Below are positions 1 through 8,401 of a stretch of DNA of 63,196 bases, in pieces. Each line of letters opens with the position of its first letter. The stretch's first letter is position 1. The stretch spans positions 1 through 63,196 of the forward strand of contig RDXB01000037.1 of NCBI GenBank assembly GCA_004292515.1. Direction: 5' to 3'. This stretch comes from Oscillatoriales cyanobacterium (GTDB lineage: Bacteria > Cyanobacteriota > Cyanobacteriia > CACIAM-69d). Position numbers and translations under genes: made by a program. Below the pieces are notes generated by a model that did no database searches, had not been told where the DNA came from, and saw nothing but the letters and a program-made list of their open reading frames with translations.

Positions 1-1
1 T

Positions 2-49
2 GGAGCGGATGAAGCCGACTTCGCCGCGATGAAGCAGGAAGCTTCCTGA
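2..49 (+). CDS. C-terminal end of an unidentified gene (partial)
   Basis: The first bases read as an open frame of 15 codons ending in TGA at 47-49 (ending DFAAMKQEAS). The gene would start outside the window. A hairpin begins at the stop codon, which fits the end of a gene. The piece is too short to identify a family, so only the presence of a probable 3' end is claimed. Confidence 0.35.
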   Translation, partial: GADEADFAAMKQEAS

Positions 50-78
50 TTGCTGCATTTGCTAGTCAATTGCAGCAA
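49..78 (+). terminator. hairpin after the left-edge reading frame
   Basis: ATTGCTGCA (49-57) and TGCAGCAAT (70-78) form a perfect 9-bp inverted repeat just after the partial frame. No clear T-run follows, so it may be a processing or weak termination hairpin rather than a strong intrinsic terminator. Confidence 0.35.
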
Positions 79-247
79 TTGTTAGTGAATTAGTGACGGC
101 TAACCAATGTCACTGCGGTTCATGAACCCTTGCATTTTCCATGACCACCCCCGCAACTTCTGATAACCATGCTAAACATGATGGGCAATGGACGATGTTG
201 CTCCACCGCACTCGTCCATCCACTGTGCTGCGAGGAGCGATTGCGTT

Positions 248-1975
248 GTGAGCCGAGACTGGACTTGTCCGGGGACAAATCCTGAGAATCCCCACCCACC
301 CGAGTTAGTGACGGGCACTGACTGCCCCCTCTGTGGGATGTCGCGAGAAGCAGCCCTGAAGGGGCCGATACCCCCCCCGCCTCCTAAGTCTCCTGGCTCT
401 GGCCCAGTCACCCAAATCGATCCTTACAACCAACCATCAAAACGATCAAAAGGGAATCGTTGGCCTTGGCTGATCGTTCCGGTTCTGGTAGCTGCGGGGG
501 CAATGACTCCCCTCATACTCGGCCGTACTGGAGATCCTCCTAAAACCTGCCCAACGGGTCAAGCCTTGGTGAATGGCCAATGCCAGACCGGTGTATCACC
601 ACCGCCCTTCCCGCCAGAGTTGATCAGTGGACTCTCCGTTCCTAGTGCCAATCCCACCCCTGGGACTGCCCCCATCGGCCCCCTCAAACGGTTGTTTAGG
701 GAGGAGAAGCCCGATGCCGATCGCGGGGTGCAACTCTTTAATCAGACCAAATTTGCTGAAGCGCTCGAAGCTTTCACCAAAGCGGCCAACGGCGACCCAA
801 AAGATGCCGAAATCTTAATTTACAAAAACAACGCCCTGGCTCGCACCGCCACAAAGCCGCCGTTTCGGATTGCGGTGATTGTGCCCGCTATCCAAAATGA
901 CGAAGTGGCCATGGAAATGTTGAGAGGGGTGGCCCAGGCCCAAGAACGGTTCAACAAACAAGGGGGACTGAATGGCCGCTATCTCGACTTGATTTTGGCG
1001 ACCGATAAAAATGATCCCGCCTTGGGAGAGCAAGTGGCTCAGTTTTTGAGCACTATTCCCGATGTGTTGGCGGTTGTTGGTCACAACATCAGCAGTGTCA
1101 CTGAGAAGGTGCTGCCCATCTATGAAAAAGCGGGGATGCCGGTGATTTCACCCACCAGCACTAGCACCGATCTCAAGAGCAACACCTTCTTCCGCACCGT
1201 GCCGAGCGATGAAGCGACGGGCAATCGATTGGTGGCCTATTTAGTAAGCCAAAAAGTCACCCGAGTGGCCTTGGTATACGATGCCGATCGCTACAGTCAA
1301 AGTCTGTTGAGGGTGGTGAAACCGGAACTGGACGCAGCTCAAGTAACAGTGGTGCGCGGCATTGAATTGACAATCGCTAATTTTGATCCCAATGCAGAAA
1401 TCGCAACGCTGAATAACCAGCCGGAGATCGATCGCCCGGAAGTGATTGTCTTGATCTCAGGTCAAAAAAATCAGTCTGTGGCGAACCAATTGATGAAAGC
1501 GAATGCCCAACTACCGACCGATCGACGCTTTCGATTTGTTGGCAGCGACGCGCTCTATGATTCCGAAACATTGACGATCGGGACGGATGTGGTGAAGGGC
1601 TTGATTTTGGCTGTGCCTTGGGCGCGGGACAGTGCCTCAGCGGAGCAATTTACAGAGCGAGTGCGCGCCCTGTGGAAAGGCGACGTGGGCTGGCGAACGG
1701 CCACTTCCTACGATGCCCTGCAAGCGCTGATTCAATCCCTGTCGGATCAGGCGAACCGTGCTTCAATCCTGGCAGCGCTCCAGCAAGTCAACCTGCCGCC
1801 CACAGAAACCTCGGGAGACTCCCTCGCCTTCACCAATGGCGATCGGGCTGGGGAAGCGGTGTTGGTGGAAGCGACCAATCGCCCATCCTGTGGGCAAGTG
1901 GCTGGCACGGGCATGGCCTTTTGCTTGCTGCGGGAGGGGCGATCGCCCAAATCCAGCCCCAGTCCTACGCCCTAG
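248..1975 (+). CDS. membrane receptor, cysteine motif + TM + LivK-like ligand-binding domain (copy 1)
   Basis: Predicted 575-residue protein from GTG at 248. An upstream in-frame ATG (188) is rejected because the paralogue starts at the matching GTG and GGAG at 233-236 is well placed. Residues 1-30 carry a short motif (C7, C26, C29; CPLCGM) like half of a zinc ribbon. A membrane span lies near 72-92, followed by a small CPTGQ..NGQC motif, a TPR-like helical pair, then a Peripla_BP_6/branched-chain amino-acid receptor fold (RIAVIVP, GHNISSVT, PTSTSTDL, FFRTVPSD). The topology suggests a cytosolic cysteine motif and an extracytoplasmic ligand domain. No permease or ATPase lies nearby, so sensing rather than transport is inferred. 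The ligand is unknown. Confidence 0.8.
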   Translation: MSRDWTCPGTNPENPHPPELVTGTDCPLCGMSREAALKGPIPPPPPKSPGSGPVTQIDPYNQPSKRSKGNRWPWLIVPVLVAAGAMTPLILGRTGDPPKTCPTGQALVNGQCQTGVSPPPFPPELISGLSVPSANPTPGTAPIGPLKRLFREEKPDADRGVQLFNQTKFAEALEAFTKAANGDPKDAEILIYKNNALARTATKPPFRIAVIVPAIQNDEVAMEMLRGVAQAQERFNKQGGLNGRYLDLILATDKNDPALGEQVAQFLSTIPDVLAVVGHNISSVTEKVLPIYEKAGMPVISPTSTSTDLKSNTFFRTVPSDEATGNRLVAYLVSQKVTRVALVYDADRYSQSLLRVVKPELDAAQVTVVRGIELTIANFDPNAEIATLNNQPEIDRPEVIVLISGQKNQSVANQLMKANAQLPTDRRFRFVGSDALYDSETLTIGTDVVKGLILAVPWARDSASAEQFTERVRALWKGDVGWRTATSYDALQALIQSLSDQANRASILAALQQVNLPPTETSGDSLAFTNGDRAGEAVLVEATNRPSCGQVAGTGMAFCLLREGRSPKSSPSPTP

Positions 1976-2066
1976 CACTGAGGGTGACCGATTCTTGGGC
2001 TAGCTGATCGCTCACTAGGGCCTGGTTGCGCTGGGCCCGATCGGGCTGGGAATTGAGGGCGATCGC
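1976..2066 (-). pseudogene. relic of the C-terminus of the TPR gene
   Basis: Read on the minus strand, this stretch translates as AIALNSQPDRAQRNQALVSD, then QLAQESVTLSA. It matches the C-terminus of the intact TPR protein at 4004-5677 (AIALNPQHDRAQRNQALVSD, then RLAQEAATLSA). Nucleotide identity over about 90 bp is roughly 80 percent by eye. Nothing else of the TPR gene is found here. It is a by-product of the tandem duplication and shows that receptor and TPR gene were already convergent neighbours before it. Confidence 0.8.
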
Positions 2067-2178
2067 AGCCCGCCAACTCGTGCTGACCAATCTCGCAATT
2101 ATGCTAAGTATGATCAACAAAGGCGATGTAGCTCAACTGCATCAGTCCATTCACTGTGCTGCGCGGAGAGATTGAATT

Positions 2179-4014
2179 GTGAGCCGAGACTGGACTTGCC
2201 CAGGGACTAATCCTGAGAATCCCCATCAGCCAGCCCCCATGACAGGGCCCGATTGCACCATTTGTGGGATGTCACGGGAGGAGGCCCTGAGCCAGTCTTC
2301 CCCCATTCACCGGAACCAGCCAACTCCATCGCCATCGAAATCGCCATCGAACTCCTCTGGCCCAGTTACGCAACTCGACCTCAAACCCTATGACCAGCCC
2401 ACCCAGCTCGACCCTACTCCCCTGCGTCCGCCCGGCAGTTGGCCCATTTGGCTCATTCTGATTCCAGCCATGATTGCCATAGGCGGGGTGATTGCGTTTC
2501 TCACTAGCCAGAATAAAACCCCAGAAATTGCCTGTTCTGAGGGGCAATCACTGGTCGATGGTCGCTGTGAACCAGCAGTCCAACCGCCCTCGATCGCGAG
2601 TCAAGTCAGCGGCTTGGGTGCACCCAGTTCGGGGACTCAGGCCACCGGCCTGACGATCGGCAATGGTGGCAGCAGCGGCGGGAGTAGTGGTGGGAGTAGT
2701 GGTGGGAGCTGGAGTGTGCAGCGGTTTTATAACGATGAACCCAACCAGGATGCTGATGATGGCATCCGGTTTCTCAATCAGCAGCAGTTTCCCGAAGCCC
2801 TAGAAGCGCTGCAAAAAGCTGTTGCTGGGGAGCCAAAAAATCCCGAACTTTTGATTTATCAAAACAACGCTCTTGCTCGCACTCGGGCCACCGCAGCCAT
2901 GCCAACTTTCCGTGTGGCAGTGGTTGTGCCCGCCGGGAAATCTAAGGAAGCGGCGATCGAAATCCTGCGGGGAGTTGCCCAGTCACAAGCCGAATTCAAT
3001 AAGGCGGGTGGGCTGAATGGTCGCTATCTCGAATTGGTTTTGGCAACCGATCGCAATGATCCCCAAGAGGCCAAGGTGCTTGCTCAGACCCTCGTGGCTC
3101 GACCCGATCTATTGGCCGTTCTTGGTCACAACATCAGCAGCGTCACTCAGGTTGTGCTGCCCATTTATGAAGCGGCTGGTGTGGCCCTCGTTTCTTCAAC
3201 CAGCACCAGCATTGACCTCAAGAGTAAAACCTTTTTCCGCACGGTTCCCAGTGACCGCACAACGGGGATCAAGATTGTTAACTACTTGGCCAGTCAAGCG
3301 GTGAAACAGGTGGGCGTGGTTCACGACCAAGACAACTACAGCCAAAGCTTGCTGAATGTGGTGACCACAGGATTGGATGCGGCCCAAATTCGGATTGTGC
3401 AAAAGGTGGATTTGACGATGCCCAATTTTGATGCGAGTCAAATGGTTGATGCGTTGAATCGTGAACCGGCTGGCAGTCGCCCGGAAATGTTGGTGCTGAT
3501 TCCCGGCCAGAAAAATCGATCGGTGGTGCATCAGATTTTGCGGGCCAATGCCCAGCGCCAACAACGCTTTCGCATGATTGGCGGGGAAACACTCTACAAC
3601 GCAGAAACGCTGGCGATCGGGACGGATGCGATTCAGGGGTTGATTTTGGCTGTGCCCTGGGCGCGGGATAGTGCCAAGGCAGTGCAGTTCACCGAGCGGG
3701 CAAGGGCCCAGTGGAAAGGTGATGTGGGCTGGCGGGTCGCCACTTCCTTCGATGCAATGCAGGCCTTGATTAAGGCCCTGTCACCGCAAGCCGATCGCCA
3801 GTCGGTTTTAGCGGATCTCCAGCGACTCAACCTGTCGCCCGATCAGACGGCGGGAGATTCCCTGGCCTTCACTAATGGCGATCGGGCTGGGGAAGCGGTG
3901 CTGGTGGAAGCAACCAATCGTCCCTCCTGTGGGCAAGTGGCTGGCACGGGCATGGCGTTTTGCTTGCTGCGGGAGGGGCGATCGCCAAAATCTAGCGCTA
4001 GCTCTACGCCCTAG
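2179..4014 (+). CDS. membrane receptor, cysteine motif + TM + LivK-like domain (copy 2)
   Basis: Paralogue of the preceding gene with the same order: N-terminal SRDWTCPGTNPENPH and CTICGM motif, proline-rich linker, membrane span (WPIWLILIPAMIAIGGVIAF), CSEG..VDGRC motif, a Gly/Ser-rich linker of GGSS repeats absent from copy 1, a TPR-like helix pair, then the Peripla_BP_6-type domain. It starts at GTG 2179 after GGAGAG. The last 50 codons are nearly identical in DNA to copy 1 while the linkers differ, which suggests recent conversion. Its 3' end overlaps the convergent TPR gene by 11 bp. Ligand and partner are unknown; a role with the TPR protein is only suggested by position. Confidence 0.8.
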   Translation: MSRDWTCPGTNPENPHQPAPMTGPDCTICGMSREEALSQSSPIHRNQPTPSPSKSPSNSSGPVTQLDLKPYDQPTQLDPTPLRPPGSWPIWLILIPAMIAIGGVIAFLTSQNKTPEIACSEGQSLVDGRCEPAVQPPSIASQVSGLGAPSSGTQATGLTIGNGGSSGGSSGGSSGGSWSVQRFYNDEPNQDADDGIRFLNQQQFPEALEALQKAVAGEPKNPELLIYQNNALARTRATAAMPTFRVAVVVPAGKSKEAAIEILRGVAQSQAEFNKAGGLNGRYLELVLATDRNDPQEAKVLAQTLVARPDLLAVLGHNISSVTQVVLPIYEAAGVALVSSTSTSIDLKSKTFFRTVPSDRTTGIKIVNYLASQAVKQVGVVHDQDNYSQSLLNVVTTGLDAAQIRIVQKVDLTMPNFDASQMVDALNREPAGSRPEMLVLIPGQKNRSVVHQILRANAQRQQRFRMIGGETLYNAETLAIGTDAIQGLILAVPWARDSAKAVQFTERARAQWKGDVGWRVATSFDAMQALIKALSPQADRQSVLADLQRLNLSPDQTAGDSLAFTNGDRAGEAVLVEATNRPSCGQVAGTGMAFCLLREGRSPKSSASSTP

Positions 4015-5677
4015 AACTACTAGCACTAAGGGTGGCTGCTTCCTGGGCTAGGCGATCGCTGACGAGGGCTTGGTTGCGCTGGGCCCGATCGTGTTGGGGA
4101 TTGAGGGCGATCGCCTGGTGATAGGAGTCGATCGCCTCGGGGAAGCAGTCAAGCCGCACCAGCACATTGCCCCGGCTGTACCAAACTTCGGGATCTTGCC
4201 GATCGAGGTCGATCGCCCGATCGTAGCTGCTGAGGGCGGCGGCAAAGTTGCCGAGCTGCGTCAGGATAATGCCGCGATTGTGCCAAGCGCTGGCGTTTTG
4301 GTCGTTGAGTTCGATCGCCCGATCGTAGGCTTGCAGGGCTTCCTGGGGTCGTTGCAACCGCGCGAGGGCATTGGCCCGGTTATACCAAGCTTCGTGGCTG
4401 GCCGGATTCAGGGAAATGGCTTGGTTATAGGCCTGCAAGGCCGGTTCGATTTGTTGCAGCTTGCTCAAGATCAAGCCCTGATGCAGCCACAGATCGGGAT
4501 TGTTGGGATTCAAGCCGATCGCCTGTTGGTAGGAAGCGGCGGCTTCTTCAAACTTGCCCAGCCGCATCAACACCAGCCCCCGGTTGTGCCAGCTTTCGTA
4601 GCTGTCGGGCTTCAGGCGCACGGCTCGATCGTAGGCAGCGATCGCGGCGGGATAGCGTTGCAGCGCCTCTAGCACCACCCCTTTGCCCCACCAAGCGGCG
4701 TAGCAGTCCGGCTGTTGATCGATCGCCTTGTCATATTCCGCCAAGGCCCCTTCAGGATCACCACTCCGAAACCGTTGTTCCGCGCGATCGGCAATATTAT
4801 CAGCACTGGCAGCCAAGGAGCCTGTCGGCACAGATTGGATCGTCATCTGCTGCATTTGCAACGACACCAACTGTTCCACTAAGGTGCGTAATTCCTGTTG
4901 AATTTGGGGCTGAATTAGCCCGAGCAATTCCTGGGGTGCTTTTTGGGTGAAGTCTTGCAGCAGCTTGGCTTTTTGGCGTTCGGCTTGCCCGGCCAAGATT
5001 TGCATATTGGAGATAAATTCTTTTTCCAGCTCGGCAATTTGGTGGCGGGAGACGCGGCGATCGCCCGCCAGTTTGTCTTGAAACTGGCTGAGTTCTTGGT
5101 CGGCCGCTGTTTTCACCGCTGCCACATGGGTTTCCAGCTCCGCAATCAAGGCCGAGGCCGACTCCTTGGTGCGCTCCACTTGGGCCTGGAGTTCCTGCAA
5201 ACTGCGGTTGGCTTGGGTGGTGGCCCCTTTGATCCGCCGATCGAGGTCGCCCACATCTTTTAAACTGCGGCGCACGGACTGCACCAGGTGATTCACCACC
5301 CGCCGCCGACCCAACCAGAGGCCCGCCGTCGTGGCCAAGGGAGCCAGCCCAAAGGCAATCAGCAACCAACTGAGGCCGCCCACCACGCGATCGAGTCCCA
5401 CATCAGCGGTGGGGTTAGCCACGCTGGCCTGGGCCACTTGCTGGCTGGGGTCAGCCGATTCCACGCCAGCGATCGGGGCTTCCGGTTGGGCCAGGCTGGC
5501 ACAGGCGCGATCGGGCTGACCCGCTTGGTTGGTGGGGCAGGGAGTGATCGAGGGGGCCGCGGCCTGGGCCGAATCACTGTTGAGCAATGCGGGGCCGGCG
5601 ATCGCCAAAGCCGGAATCAGGGCCGCCGCCCAACGGCGATCGGGCTTTGCACCGAAATTGCTGCGGGAAGAACTCAT
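4004..5677 (-). CDS. secreted or membrane-anchored coiled-coil TPR protein
   Basis: 557 residues. The N-terminus has a signal-like hydrophobic stretch ending in AQAAA near residue 40. A second membrane span lies near 98-123 (LLIAFGLAPLATTAGLWLG). A long charged region at about 130-270 (KTAADQELSQFQDK, AELEKEFIS) looks like coiled coil. From about 290 to 545 come at least seven TPR units of the W-Y-NRG..L..L..F.EA type. TPR arrays usually hold protein partners; no catalytic motif is seen. It converges on the duplicated receptor genes, and a relic of its 3' end lies between them, so the association is old. Function is unknown. Confidence 0.8.
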   Translation of the reverse strand: MSSSRSNFGAKPDRRWAAALIPALAIAGPALLNSDSAQAAAPSITPCPTNQAGQPDRACASLAQPEAPIAGVESADPSQQVAQASVANPTADVGLDRVVGGLSWLLIAFGLAPLATTAGLWLGRRRVVNHLVQSVRRSLKDVGDLDRRIKGATTQANRSLQELQAQVERTKESASALIAELETHVAAVKTAADQELSQFQDKLAGDRRVSRHQIAELEKEFISNMQILAGQAERQKAKLLQDFTQKAPQELLGLIQPQIQQELRTLVEQLVSLQMQQMTIQSVPTGSLAASADNIADRAEQRFRSGDPEGALAEYDKAIDQQPDCYAAWWGKGVVLEALQRYPAAIAAYDRAVRLKPDSYESWHNRGLVLMRLGKFEEAAASYQQAIGLNPNNPDLWLHQGLILSKLQQIEPALQAYNQAISLNPASHEAWYNRANALARLQRPQEALQAYDRAIELNDQNASAWHNRGIILTQLGNFAAALSSYDRAIDLDRQDPEVWYSRGNVLVRLDCFPEAIDSYHQAIALNPQHDRAQRNQALVSDRLAQEAATLSASSSRA

Positions 5678-5811
5678 GAACGGCCGGCCTCCAAACCCAT
5701 AGCGAGCGAATGATTCACCCCGGCCACAACCGGGACACTAGCTACTGTTTCGGAGACTCACGCCAGCAATCCGGGGAACTGGTTTGAGGGGCGATCGCAT
5801 TTCCCAAGGGC

Positions 5812-5992
5812 AAACTGAAACGGTTGGTTTCCCATGCCCCAATCGTCGTCACAAGGGGCTGAAGCCCCTTGCTGATCCACAATCCGCTAGCGGCGGAATC
5901 AGGGTTCTAGGCGATTTAACGATACTCCCTCGGCCCCTTGCTGCTCCACGATTCGCTAGCGGCGGAATCAGGGTTTCAGGCTCATTGACGAT
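5812..5992. repeat. dispersed element, type 1 (degenerate, partly doubled)
   Basis: CTGAAACGGTTGGTTT and CAAGGGGCTGAAGCCCCTTG (5852-5871) followed by CGCTAGCGGCGGAATCAGGG match the elements at 9405-9550 and 49499-49749. The CGCTAGCGGCGGAATCAGGG block occurs twice (about 5885 and 5953). The right end, TTGACGA, lies a few bases from the stop codon of the site-2 protease gene. Confidence 0.7.
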
Positions 5993-5997
5993 CGGCT

Positions 5998-7518
5998 TTA
6001 ACCCAACCAACTCCAGAGCAGACGCGGCGCGGGCAAAATCGCCAACACCAAAATCCCCAAGGCCAAAAAGCCCAGTCCATCCCGTCGATCGTCCAGAGGA
6101 GTCACGTCATCTAGGGCCGGTTGACCCACGGCAGGCAAAAAGAACACCAACAGCGCCAACGACAAAAACTCACTACGGGCCAAGGCCAAGGCCACCACGG
6201 CAAAGCGGGTGATGTGACCAGCGATCGCCCCGCCTTGGGCCCCTAGCATCGATCGCATGATGCGGCCGCCATCCAGGGAGCCGAGGGGCAGCAGGTGAAA
6301 CGCCCCCAGCCATAGACCAATGTAGCCAGCCAGGGCGATCGGGCTGAGGGCGATCGCTTTCCCCGCCGTCAAGCTGCTGCCCAACACCGCCTTACTGAGC
6401 AGGGTCAAAGCGATCGAATAGCTGGGGTCAATCGATCGCCAATTCAGCAAACCCGACCCAGCCATCGGCATCACCACCTGAGAATGGGCCAAACCCCAGA
6501 CCAGCAAAGGCAGAGACACCAACAGACCCCCGATCGCTCCCCAAAAGCCCACATCAAACATGGCGCGGCGGTGGGGCATGGGCGATCGCAGGGGCGTAAA
6601 GGCTCCCAAAGTACCCAGCAGCGCCGGAATCGGAATGAACATCGGCAGCGACACGGCCACCTGGTGGCGCTTGGCAGCCAGGTAGTGGCCCAACTCGTGG
6701 GCCCCCAACACGGCCAGCAACCCGATCGCATAGGGCAAACCCGCCTGGATAAAAGTCCAGTCCCGCATCAAGTCCAGCTTCGGGTCTCGCAGCATCTCCG
6801 CCCCCATCAGGGTCATGGACAGCAGGGACAACACGAGTAATCCCCCCGACCAGAGTCCTTGTTTCCAGAGGGGCGGCTCGGTGGCCAAACTACGACCGAT
6901 CGCCGTGCGCTGGGGGTTGGGAACCAGGGCAAAAAAGGGCTTACCGTTCTGACCTTCTTGGAAAATGACCAGGAAGCGATCGCTAAACTTTTGGCGGATT
7001 TTGTCGCAAACCGTGCGGTAGGCCAGTGCTGGCTCCGCGCGTAACTGACCATGACACAGGGCGGCTTGGGGGCGGTGTTCCACGCTGCTGAGATAAAACA
7101 CTGACCAGGGAAAACAGTCTTGCAGGCTGGCCTCATCGGCGCGATCGAGCAAGCGCGGGGGAATTTTGGAAGATCCCAGCGCCTGGGCCAAGGCCAACGC
7201 CTCCGCTGGACTAGTGGGGTCAGAAAGCACCGACACGGGCGCATCCAAATCGTCGCTGAGGGGCTGTTGTGGTCGAGCCGATCGCCCCTGTTGCACCAAC
7301 ACCACGTACAGCAGCGGGCAAGCCACAAAGGGCGGCAACGCCAACCACACCGGAATGGGTTGGCTCGTGCCGTTCACCAGCGTCCAAGTCGTCCAAATGA
7401 GGGCCGGGGACATCATCACCAGCCACAGTACCCACACAGAGGCGCGGGTGATGCCACTGACGCTCTGGCGAACAATAAAATATGCGACGATGCCGATCAA
7501 CAAAAGCCAAACAATCAT
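5998..7518 (-). CDS. site-2 protease family (M50) membrane metallopeptidase
   Basis: 506 residues, many membrane spans. The zinc motif HELGH lies near residue 274 and the second metal motif LDGGR near 416, as in M50 intramembrane proteases. A soluble N-terminal domain precedes the membrane core, as in cyanobacterial and plastid EGY-like members. Such enzymes cleave substrates within the membrane, often anti-sigma factors or transcription factors; no substrate is evident here. A paralogue of the same build lies at 34288-35796. The ATG is only 3 bp from the ATG of the divergent beta-lactamase-fold gene. Confidence 0.9.
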   Translation of the reverse strand: MIVWLLLIGIVAYFIVRQSVSGITRASVWVLWLVMMSPALIWTTWTLVNGTSQPIPVWLALPPFVACPLLYVVLVQQGRSARPQQPLSDDLDAPVSVLSDPTSPAEALALAQALGSSKIPPRLLDRADEASLQDCFPWSVFYLSSVEHRPQAALCHGQLRAEPALAYRTVCDKIRQKFSDRFLVIFQEGQNGKPFFALVPNPQRTAIGRSLATEPPLWKQGLWSGGLLVLSLLSMTLMGAEMLRDPKLDLMRDWTFIQAGLPYAIGLLAVLGAHELGHYLAAKRHQVAVSLPMFIPIPALLGTLGAFTPLRSPMPHRRAMFDVGFWGAIGGLLVSLPLLVWGLAHSQVVMPMAGSGLLNWRSIDPSYSIALTLLSKAVLGSSLTAGKAIALSPIALAGYIGLWLGAFHLLPLGSLDGGRIMRSMLGAQGGAIAGHITRFAVVALALARSEFLSLALLVFFLPAVGQPALDDVTPLDDRRDGLGFLALGILVLAILPAPRLLWSWLG

Positions 7519-7521
7519 CTG

Positions 7522-8355
7522 ATGCCCAAGCCACCGCAGGCTGTATTCGATTCAATCTACGCTTTTCCACCCAATCGCGACACCCTGGGAGGAACTGCTT
7601 ACTTTATTGTAGGAAACTCGATCGACCCTGATCGCATTGATCCACTTAATGCACACCACGGGAACCCCAGCCCCGCAAGGGCCAACATCCTGATCGATTG
7701 TCCGCCTTGGACTCCAGAAACGCAGGATTTTTTAACCCAACAGGGGGGCGTGCGCTGGTGGATCTTCACCCACCGCAGTTCCTTTGGCCCCCTAAAAGCG
7801 GTGCGGGCCCTACAGGCCGCCTTCAGCGCGCCCGTCTCCAGCGATGCGACAGGCTCCGAGCAAGCAGGTGCTGATCGGGACTCTTCAGCAGTGGGCTGTG
7901 AATTGGTGGTGCAAGAACAGGAAGCCTACTTGCTCCCGAATTTACCCGTCACGACCTTTCGCGAACAGCTTGACCTTGCGCCCGATCTACGAGTGATTTG
8001 GACACCGGGCCACACGCCGGGTTCAAGCTGTGTTTGGTTCGATCGCGCTGGGGGAATTTTGTTTAGTGGTCGGCATCTGTTGCCCACGCCCCAAGGGGAG
8101 TTGATGCCTCTGAAAACCGCCAAAACTTTTCATTGGTTCCGGCAACTGCGATCGGTGCAGGGTCTGATTGATCGCTTTTCGGCAACAACCCTGGCCCATT
8201 GCTGCCCGGGCGCAAATATTGGCTTTTTGCGTGGGGCCTTGTCGATCGACCAAGCCTATGGGCGACTAACCAGCTTGAACTTAGCGGCGGCTCGACTTGA
8301 TCCGGTAGCCCTTCAGTCGCCGACTGCCGATCAACCCTTGTCCTCAGAGGGTTAA
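7522..8355 (+). CDS. metallo-beta-lactamase-fold protein lacking the usual metal motif
   Basis: 277 residues from ATG 7522; the open frame runs further upstream, but that part is antisense to the protease gene. The fold is recognised from TAYFIVGN...ILIDCPPW, the strand WIFTHRSSFG where the family normally has THxHxDH, the later HTPGSS motif, and LFSGRHLLP. The first-motif histidines and aspartate are missing, so zinc hydrolase activity is doubtful. I recall related cyanobacterial proteins sharing this loss, which would make it a family trait rather than decay. Two short insertions rich in D, S and A (around 7633-7680 and 7839-7890) look specific to this strain. Function is unknown. Confidence 0.75.
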   Translation: MPKPPQAVFDSIYAFPPNRDTLGGTAYFIVGNSIDPDRIDPLNAHHGNPSPARANILIDCPPWTPETQDFLTQQGGVRWWIFTHRSSFGPLKAVRALQAAFSAPVSSDATGSEQAGADRDSSAVGCELVVQEQEAYLLPNLPVTTFREQLDLAPDLRVIWTPGHTPGSSCVWFDRAGGILFSGRHLLPTPQGELMPLKTAKTFHWFRQLRSVQGLIDRFSATTLAHCCPGANIGFLRGALSIDQAYGRLTSLNLAAARLDPVALQSPTADQPLSSEG

Positions 8356-8401
8356 TCAACGGTCTACGGTTGGCTGGGGCCATCTCCGTGGCGATCGAGC
8401 G

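Larger units (their letters stand above)
170..4114. repeat. tandem duplication of a receptor gene unit, about 1.9-2.0 kb each
   Basis: Unit 1 (about 170-2066) and unit 2 (about 2100-4114) match from some 75 bp upstream of the GTG start, through the whole receptor gene, and into the 3' end of the convergent TPR gene. Upstream both share ATGCTAA..ATGAT and CACTGTGCTGCG. Downstream both share GGTTGCGCTGGGCCCGATCG and GATTGAGGGCGATCGC-like sequence. The duplication therefore copied the receptor plus a 3' fragment of its convergent neighbour. Confidence 0.85.

Noticed and set aside
7120-7521. upstream extension of the beta-lactamase-fold gene
   Set aside because: This part is antisense to the N-terminus of the site-2 protease; the conserved protein starts at ATG 7522.
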